A stretch of 64,000 nucleotides of DNA from Cylicocyclus nassatus (Eukaryota > Nematoda > Chromadorea > Rhabditida > Strongylidae): positions 83,024,255-83,088,254 of the forward strand of contig CATQJL010000223.1 of NCBI GenBank assembly GCA_958299035.1. The letters are read 5' to 3'. Shown here piece after piece: positions 58,304-64,000 of this stretch. The first letter of the stretch is position 1, and each line of letters starts with the position of its first letter. The notes below the pieces were generated by a model. That model had not been told where the DNA came from and ran no database searches. It saw only the letters and a program-made list of their open reading frames with translations. Position numbers and translations under genes: made by a program.

Positions 58304-58793
58304 TTAGGTTGGAAAGAAAGTTCTCGGACTTTTTTTGATCAAATTTGTTATATCTCGAAATCTCATGTATGTACATGCGCAAAAACTTGCAGCTGTATTT
58401 TCACTTGCCTGTATCTGAAATTGCAAGTGGGAGGAGCCTGGAATCAATGGAGGCGGAGTTTGTCACTTTTTAGTTACCTCATTTTTCTTGTTATTCAAGC
58501 TCAAATTTGATCTGAACTGTGCGACTAAGTATGTAAGTATGTGTATACTATGAATTGGAGCATGTGCGGGTTTCATAACATTTATAGAAGTTGGAGATCT
58601 GGGTTAGGGCAAAGCTTATGGTTTAGGGTTTTTGCTTGAATTTACACTGAAAACATTGATAAGGCTTGCGCTTACCATGGTTTGTAGAGATTGCTTTTCT
58701 CTATCCAATAGTGCAGCATGCCCCGATTAGTGTTTACATCGAAACGAAAACCTTGTCTATATGCGATGTCTGAGAACTTTCTTTCCAACTTAA
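58304..58793. mobile_element. Mariner-type MITE, family I
   Basis: 490 bp; ends TTAGGTTGGAAAGAAAGTTC and complement (GAACTTTCTTTCCAACTTAA) with TA flanks. GTAGAGATTGCTTTTCTCTA near 58685 is a variant of the shared subterminal motif. Confidence 0.8.
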
Positions 58794-59124
58794 TATGATC
58801 TCCTTAGTGTAAAAGATAACTTAGACGAAGTTTGCGATTTTTCTACTTTTTGGGTCACTTAATGCCGCTAGTTTTAGTGAATTCCAAGCTTTTCATTCTT
58901 TAGGTCACCTAACGTGGAATAGCAATTTTGCCAATGTTTTGTGATATAGACAAATACCAACGGGATCCACTTACAACACTAAATACACCGTGTATTGTGT
59001 TGTTGTATCATTAACAGAAGCAAGCAATTATTTTTCAATCGAACGCACAGTATCATTTAAATCACAACTAGTAATACTTTCTGGACTTTCGTCTTTTAAA
59101 GTAGTCGATCCGGATCCGTGTGTT

Positions 59125-59526
59125 TCAGCGCCTTGTCGGCGCTCTTCTTCCACTTGAGGATGCCCCGCCACTGGACGAGCTGCTTGCGCTTGCGCTTGCG
59201 TTCTCTCTTTCTTGCCCTTTCTCTACTTGTTTTTCTTGCCTTTCTTGTCTTTGTTTTCTCCTTCTATAAACGGCTACGAACATCGTAATCACTATCACAA
59301 CGCCGAGGACCGCTACTATTATGATACCTGCTATGAGTAGCTGAAATTGATTTTGTATAGAAAGCACGAATGTAGCCGAAGCAAAAGACAGAACCCACAG
59401 GTGACAGCCCCTTCTGCTTCTTTTCTTTTTCTTGCTTTTCACCACTTTTTTCTTCTTTTCGCTCTTCTTGTGTCGTAGAAATCGAGGTCGTAAGAGTTGT
59501 GGTGGTTGTGGTCGTGGTCGTGGTTG
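59125..59526 (-). CDS. C-terminal exons of a single-pass membrane protein
   Basis: Exon 59526-59399 (acceptor AATAATTTAG) and exon 59340-59125 (acceptor CAATTTCAG, stop TGA) join across a 58-nt intron with a weak GTGGGT donor. The product has a Thr run with LTTSISTTQEE (mucin-like, probably extracellular), a Lys/Glu-rich stretch (EERKEEKSGEKQEKEKKQKG), a transmembrane helix beginning LLIAGIIIVAVLGVVIVITM, a basic stop-transfer YRRRKQRQERQEK and a Ser-rich tail SASASSSSSGGASSSGRRAP. This fits a type I membrane protein with a short cytoplasmic tail. Upstream exons are unclear; an inserted MITE starts at 59681, within or close to the 5' part. Family not recognised. Confidence 0.6.
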   Translation of the reverse strand, partial: QPRPRPQPPQLLRPRFLRHKKSEKKKKVVKSKKKKRSRRGCHLWVLSFASATFVLSIQNQFQLLIAGIIIVAVLGVVIVITMFVAVYRRRKQRQERQEKQVEKGQERENASASASSSSSGGASSSGRRAPTRR

Positions 59527-59680
59527 CTAAATTATTAACAAAATCAAATGAAAAAGGGTAATCTGCAAATTTGCTGCAGTATGGGAGCAGTGACTGAAAA
59601 GAGCCTTGCTCCAGCACAGATGCCGCGTTGCAACCATCCTAGGAGTTGTTTTCCATTAAAAAACGTATTCCATCTTCTAT

Positions 59681-60426
59681 CAGGTTGTCCCAAAAGTAAA
59701 CTAAACTCCTTTTCTAGATAAACCAAGCTGTTTTTGTTTTCCAAGCAAATCTAAAGTGTCTTCTAATAGAGTGAAGCATTTACAAAATGTCGGTCAAAAT
59801 TTGAAGCCAAAATCGTAAAACAATTTATCACCGGAAAATTGAGTTTTTCCGCGAAGAAATTTCAAGGACCTCGAACTTAGTCATTATGCAGTAGTACACA
59901 CATAGCAGTACTCAAAAATGCCTTCGCTGGATTTAAACAGCGCTTAAAAAGCGAGAAAAAAAGATAATCAAAAATGGCAAATTCTGTCCTTAGTCCGTCC
60001 CACATATGTCATTGTATACAAGCCTTAATAAATATATTCCCAGAATTTTGTTTGTGCTTTGGTGATTGAGAAATACCAAGTTAAACAGTCTGAAAAACCG
60101 AAAAGAGTAACATTTTTGCATTTTCGGGTCATTTTAATTTCTCAATTTTGAGCCCCGCAAAAATCCATCAAATCCATTTTTGGGCACTACTATGTTTCTA
60201 CTGTATAAAGTTGGAGATTTGTAAGAATTCTGGAGGGAGATCCGATTTTCATGGTATCTGAGAAATTTTTTGGCTCTAAATTTTATCTGGATTACAACTT
60301 AGGCGAATCTCTGATGGCCATTTTGTAGAGCTTGCCTCGCTCTATTGAATGGTACCCTAGGTCTACTAGGAGAACAAAAACAGTCTGATTTCTTTGAAGA
60401 AGAAAATTACTTTTGGGATAACCTAA
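59681..60426. mobile_element. Mariner-type MITE, family J
   Basis: Ends CAGGTTGTCCCAAAAGTAAA and TTACTTTTGGGATAACCTAA with TA flanks. GTAGAGCTTGCCTCGCTCTA near 60325 matches the shared subterminal motif. No ORF. Confidence 0.75.
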
Positions 60427-60835
60427 TACATGCTTGTTTATAAGCATGGACGCGTAAGCGTGTCTCCATTAACAAAGTTTCTTGAAGTGATTGGCCAGCT
60501 ACACCAGTTCTATCGAGTGTAAAAAGTAGAAAAGGCAGCTTGAACTCGCGCAAAAGGCTGGGTATAGGAGGCGTTACGTGAAAGATAATGAAGTTAGATA
60601 TGTAGACTCAATCTCATGAAGATTGGCGATGGCAAATCAGCTATGTTCTAGTTGATGTTAAGAGTCGACACAATATTGGATTATCTCATTCAGTGTGTTC
60701 TGCTCTTGTCGCACTGCTGCTCATCTTTCCCTGCTCCTCGACACTGAGAAGGTCATGAGAAAATAAAAAGAAGCATTAGCGCCCTTGTACAGCCTGTAGA
60801 GCAGATCTGAAGGTGAATATTGTGCAAGTGTAGCG
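60427..60835. other. Unassigned stretch
   Basis: No exon, repeat or terminal motif recognised. Confidence 0.4.
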
Positions 60836-61188
60836 TACAAGGCTCCTAAATTGCAGAGTCGTTTGCACCAGCGGTCGCGCGACCGCGTCAATGGCGCCGC
60901 CTCGGGTGGAGGACTATATGTCGCCGAATTTTGAGGAGTCCCGCGAGGATTTCCTGCAGGAACGCATGTCCGCGCATGTACAAGGGCGCGTATTTGTCGC
61001 AAATGACCGTGGGGACCGCCCTTTTTCGGCGACATATAGTCCCCTACCCCGCCGCCTCGATCGATGGCGCCGGCGCCGACAAAATGCCCGGGTGCGACGC
61101 TCTTGCCGGCGTCGGCGCCATCGATGGAGGCGGCACCATGGATGCCCGGGCGCGATGCGGTCGCCTCTGCAATTTGGGAGCCCTGTAG
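60836..61188. mobile_element. GC-rich palindromic element with TACA-GGCTCC ends
   Basis: Left TACAAGGCTCCTAAATTGCA and right (complement) TACAGGGCTCCCAAATTGCA are inverted ends. The interior pairs GGACTATATGTCGCCG with CGGCGACATATAGTCC and repeats GGCGCCGGCG, GATGGAGGCGGC motifs. Open frames on both strands (up to 182 codons) come from the repeat. No target duplication identified. Confidence 0.65.
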
Positions 61189-62031
61189 ATTGCCGGCAAA
61201 ATCTGCGCATGAAGACATTGTTACGCCCGTAATATCGACAAACTGCGCGCGCAAAATTGCCCGTAGCACACATTCTCATTTTCTCCCAGCATTTTCTTTG
61301 AAATGGCGAATGGCAACGATATGACAACGCAGGAAAACTCGTCGCACAAGTTACCATTTCCTCCACATTGACTGTATAGTTCATTTATAAAATCGTGAGA
61401 TGGATTTTAATGCGGACTTCACTCCCATAGAAGCATAAAACGCTCTTACAAGAAAGCATCACCTCAAGGTTCCGCTCAGTCACTTCCAGTGTTTGAATAT
61501 CGTTATACGCAAGCAGAAAAAAACCACTTAGCTAAAAATGAGAATCAAGAAAATGCGATTTCCGGAACTGGCGTGCGTGTCGCGCGCGGTCGCGCCATCG
61601 TCACGATTTTTCAAATGCCCTATACATGAAGTACGAAATTGCCACGCGCACGAGCTCTGGTGCGGGATTGAGAGGTTCATAGCAGATGTCTGCACATGGT
61701 AATTTTCGATAAAATATTGTGTAATGCAGGTGCCAAACAAGCAAGCAAGGAGAGAGGTGCGAGTTGGTTGTAAAAAAGATTTAGATTCGAAGAGAAAAAA
61801 ACGTGGTAGAAGGAAGGTTACAGTCAAAAGAGATGGTCCTACATGAAACTCGGATCACAAAGTGGAAAGTACTCATTCTTATTGGTCGTCCACGCAAGGC
61901 ACGGAGTTGCGCGTCACTTCTCTTTTCTCATGCACTTTCCTCGCTTTTTCGTCGTTGTCTCTCCCATCCATGAACTAAAGTGGACACGATAGCGTTGCCC
62001 TTCGAGCACAGCGCGGATGGCCCACGAAGAA
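61189..62031. other. Unassigned stretch
   Basis: A minus-strand open frame at 61528-61827 has hydrophobic stretches but no domain or splice support. GTCGCGCGCGGTCGCGCC near 61569 recalls the GC-rich element upstream. Confidence 0.35.
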
Positions 62032-62393
62032 CTCAGACAGTCGAGGGAATACCTCTGGCGAGCAAATGGCGCGAGTCTCCCACTTCGCGCTCTGGAGCGC
62101 TCCGGAGCCCTGCCATTTAACCCATTTTGGTGCTCCGGGGCACTCCCAAAACTGGCGCACCTCCGGAGCAGAGATTTGCACGTCCCGGAGAGGGGTCCCA
62201 TTCGCCTGCTTGTGACGTCACGGTGAACGAATGGGACTCCTCTCCGGGACGCGCAAATCTCTGCTCCGGAGGTGCGCCAGTCTTGGGAGAGCCCCGGAGC
62301 ACCAAAATGGGTGAAATGGCAGGGCTCCGGAGCGCTCCAGAGCGCGAAGTAGCAGACTCGCGCCATTTGCCCGGTACCCTTCGACTGTCTGAG
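62032..62393. mobile_element. CTCAGAYA-family foldback element (copy 6, near-perfect palindrome)
   Basis: 362 bp; ends CTCAGACAGTCGAGGG and CTCAGACAGTCGAAGG (complement). AA duplicated at 62030-62031 and 62394-62395. The two arms of about 175 bp pair almost completely (GCGCTCCGGAGCCCTGCCAT, GGTGCGCCAG, CTCCGGAGCAGAGATTTGC), with the centre near TGTGACGTCACG. Transcribed RNA would form one long hairpin. No coding potential. Confidence 0.85.
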
Positions 62394-62518
62394 AATCTAT
62401 GAGGAGCAGAGTCAAGCCCGTTTATGAGATCCGCGGCCCTCTTTTACGACCCCCCCCCCTCCCTCCTCCCGAATGCCAGATCACTTTAAAGAATGCCAAG
62501 AGACCTTACTTAATTATA

Positions 62519-63146
62519 TTAGGTTGGCTCGAAAGTTCTTGCGTAATTCAGCTAGTAAGCTCTAGGCGGCATACATGAGTTAGTGTAGGCACTATTTAGT
62601 TAACCTCCGTAAGGCTGCTTTCCCTCCCCTGCCCACCGGGATGGTGGTGGCCGGATGGTGGGGGTGATGCGGAGGTTTGGTGAGCGGGTATGCTGATGGC
62701 CCCCTACCAGTGTACCCGTCTGGGTATGTCGGCGGGGGCTGCCGGCGTATCCGTTTGCCGAGCTTCTGCTCCCGCTCCCACTGTTGGGCCACTTTCATGT
62801 CTGTTGGCTGGCGAGGGTAAGCGGATATACGAATTCTTTGGTCTAGAAATTACACTACTCGGTAGTATGTCCTTTCAGCTTATTTCTGGACCCACCCATA
62901 TGTTGTAGCTTTATGTGCTGGTCAGAAAAAGATATTCGGTGGTTTTTTTTGTTTCGTTTTGTGTTTACTACTTCATTTTCATTGCGGCTCTCCTTAGTAT
63001 CCTCATGTTAGCTGTTTTGTTGCATTGTTAGCACGCCGAAGTGCGTATGAATAAATAAAATAGAACAAGATTGTGAATTTAGGTTTAGTCATTGAAAAGT
63101 TATTGAATTTTGTTTGAATTACGCAAGAACTTTCGAGCCAACCTAA
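62519..63146. mobile_element. Mariner-type MITE, family D, copy 2, with insertion
   Basis: Ends TTAGGTTGGCTCGAAAGTTC and complement, TA flanks. The left arm stops near 62553 and the family-D right arm resumes near 63066; the 510 bases between are unrelated to copy 1 and end GAATAAATAAAATAGA, a tail like that of a polyadenylated retrosequence. The inserted piece may be a LINE or SINE 3' fragment; it has PPP/GG-rich open frames but no recognised domain. Confidence 0.7.
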
Positions 63147-63200
63147 TATGTCAGAGGAAGAGGAATTGTACTTACAAATTGGGAGATAGTGTAAGTAAAA

Positions 63201-63248
63201 TGCTCAAAAACCTCCCTACACAATTTTGTGTAGGGAGGTTTTTGAGCA
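63201..63248. repeat. Perfect 23-bp hairpin
   Basis: TGCTCAAAAACCTCCCTACA extends to a 23-base arm that is repeated exactly in reverse complement after two T bases. It is isolated in unique-looking DNA 55 bases after the family-D MITE. Confidence 0.9.
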
Positions 63249-63890
63249 CACATGTTGCCACAGTTTAAGTCATAAGGTTCCGTAGCGACTCTGCATCTCA
63301 GCCTTGAACGGGCATCTCAGTCTTGGCGGGAACTGTTCAACCCATCCAAATGCAAGCATGAGACTTTGGGAAACACTTGTTATCGCCGAATTCAGTTTTT
63401 GCTGCTGCTTTGGCACGCGCTGGTACCAAAGGTTGAGCAAAAAAAGTTACAGAATTGAGTTTCTGATTTGCATGTCATAGCCGCAACAAAATACAATCAG
63501 CGTGTCTGTGGCTATCTTATCACATCATCAAAGCAATTCTATTTTGCAATTTTCCTCTAATGAAATACCTTCTGATATAGGAAGGGATTCACAGAAAAGC
63601 TGCAGCACCTTTACGATCGTAATTTCATTGTAAGTAATACAGTTGCAATCATGGACCATCTCCCATTCCGCGATTACTGCAGACCATCAACAAAGGATAC
63701 CATTCATCGTATATCTCTCTTCTGTCAACCAATTAGTTTTGATTAAATAGTTGATTAGTTTTCATATTTCAAAATTTCAAAATTTCCTAAGCCCTCTCGG
63801 GCACCTCCTCCCGAGAATGGATCGCGAGATTTTTGAAAGCTACTCGTATAATTTATAAAATTGTGCAAGCGACTTGTTTATACTTGTAAA
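63249..63890. other. Unassigned stretch
   Basis: No gene or element recognised. AATTTCAAAATTTC repeats occur near 63765-63785. Confidence 0.4.
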
Positions 63891-64000
63891 TCTTATATCT
63901 AAAGCTGAATGTCTGTTTGTCTGTCTGTCTGTATGTATGTATGTCTGTGTGTACGTATGTTCCGAATAGAAAATTCCATTTCTGAACCGATCCGAACCAA
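63891..64000 (+). mobile_element. Helitron 5' end, family 1, running off the window
   Basis: Starts TCTTATATCTAAAGCTGAAT after an A (63890), then GTCTG repeats and TCCGAATAGAAAATTCCATT, matching the Helitron at 863-2451 base for base in many places. The 3' part is beyond the right edge. Confidence 0.85.

Noticed and set aside
60721..61384. Open frames of 182 and 156 codons on the minus strand
   Set aside because: They overlap in several frames across a GC-rich palindromic element, with arginine/alanine-rich composition expected of such DNA.

Overview
The window looks like intergenic or intronic DNA of a nematode, probably a rhabditid or strongylid (clade V) worm. The evidence is an RTE-type LINE with nematode-like protein ends, Helitrons inserted between A and T, dozens of Tc1/mariner-type inverted-repeat elements, and short introns (30-58 nt) ending in TTTCAG-like acceptors. 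Most of the sequence is transposon on transposon. Only fragments of host-like genes are visible, and none can be closed from start to stop.

Layout. 0.4-3.0 kb: a 2.6 kb palindrome with tRNA-like boxes in both arms, split by a Helitron, which is split by a CTCAGACA-ended foldback, which holds a TTAA-flanked element. 4.0-13.1 kb: a complete small Helitron, then end-to-end mariner-type MITEs, one of them hosting a 3.2 kb TTA-flanked transposon that carries spliced remnants of a gene. 13.1-18.3 kb: a tRNA-like SINE candidate, a duplicated 0.5 kb repeat and a 170 bp tandem repeat. 18.8-20.2 kb: exons of one or two minus-strand, cysteine-containing protein genes. 20.9-33.0 kb: a dismembered Penelope-like retroelement (GIY-YIG endonuclease upstream of reverse transcriptase), interrupted by at least nine other elements and followed by a hammerhead-ribozyme-like sequence. 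33-46 kb: more palindromic elements with 3-bp target duplications, Helitrons and MITEs. 46.9-50.0 kb: a decayed RTE LINE on the minus strand. 50.8-62.4 kb: GC-rich foldback elements with CTCAGAYA ends, plus spliced exons at 57.2 kb (plus strand) and 59.1-59.5 kb (minus strand, single-pass membrane protein). 62.5-64.0 kb: a MITE, a perfect hairpin and the 5' end of another Helitron.

Main points of interest. (1) At 32889-32969 all three strands of a textbook hammerhead core are present with perfect stems, but in an order that matches none of the three known circular permutations. (2) A family of GC-rich foldbacks shares only CTCAGAYA termini and 2-bp target duplications. (3) The Penelope-like element has the permuted domain order. 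(4) Different mariner-type MITE families share one subterminal 20-mer. All reading was by eye; nothing was searched or folded by computer.
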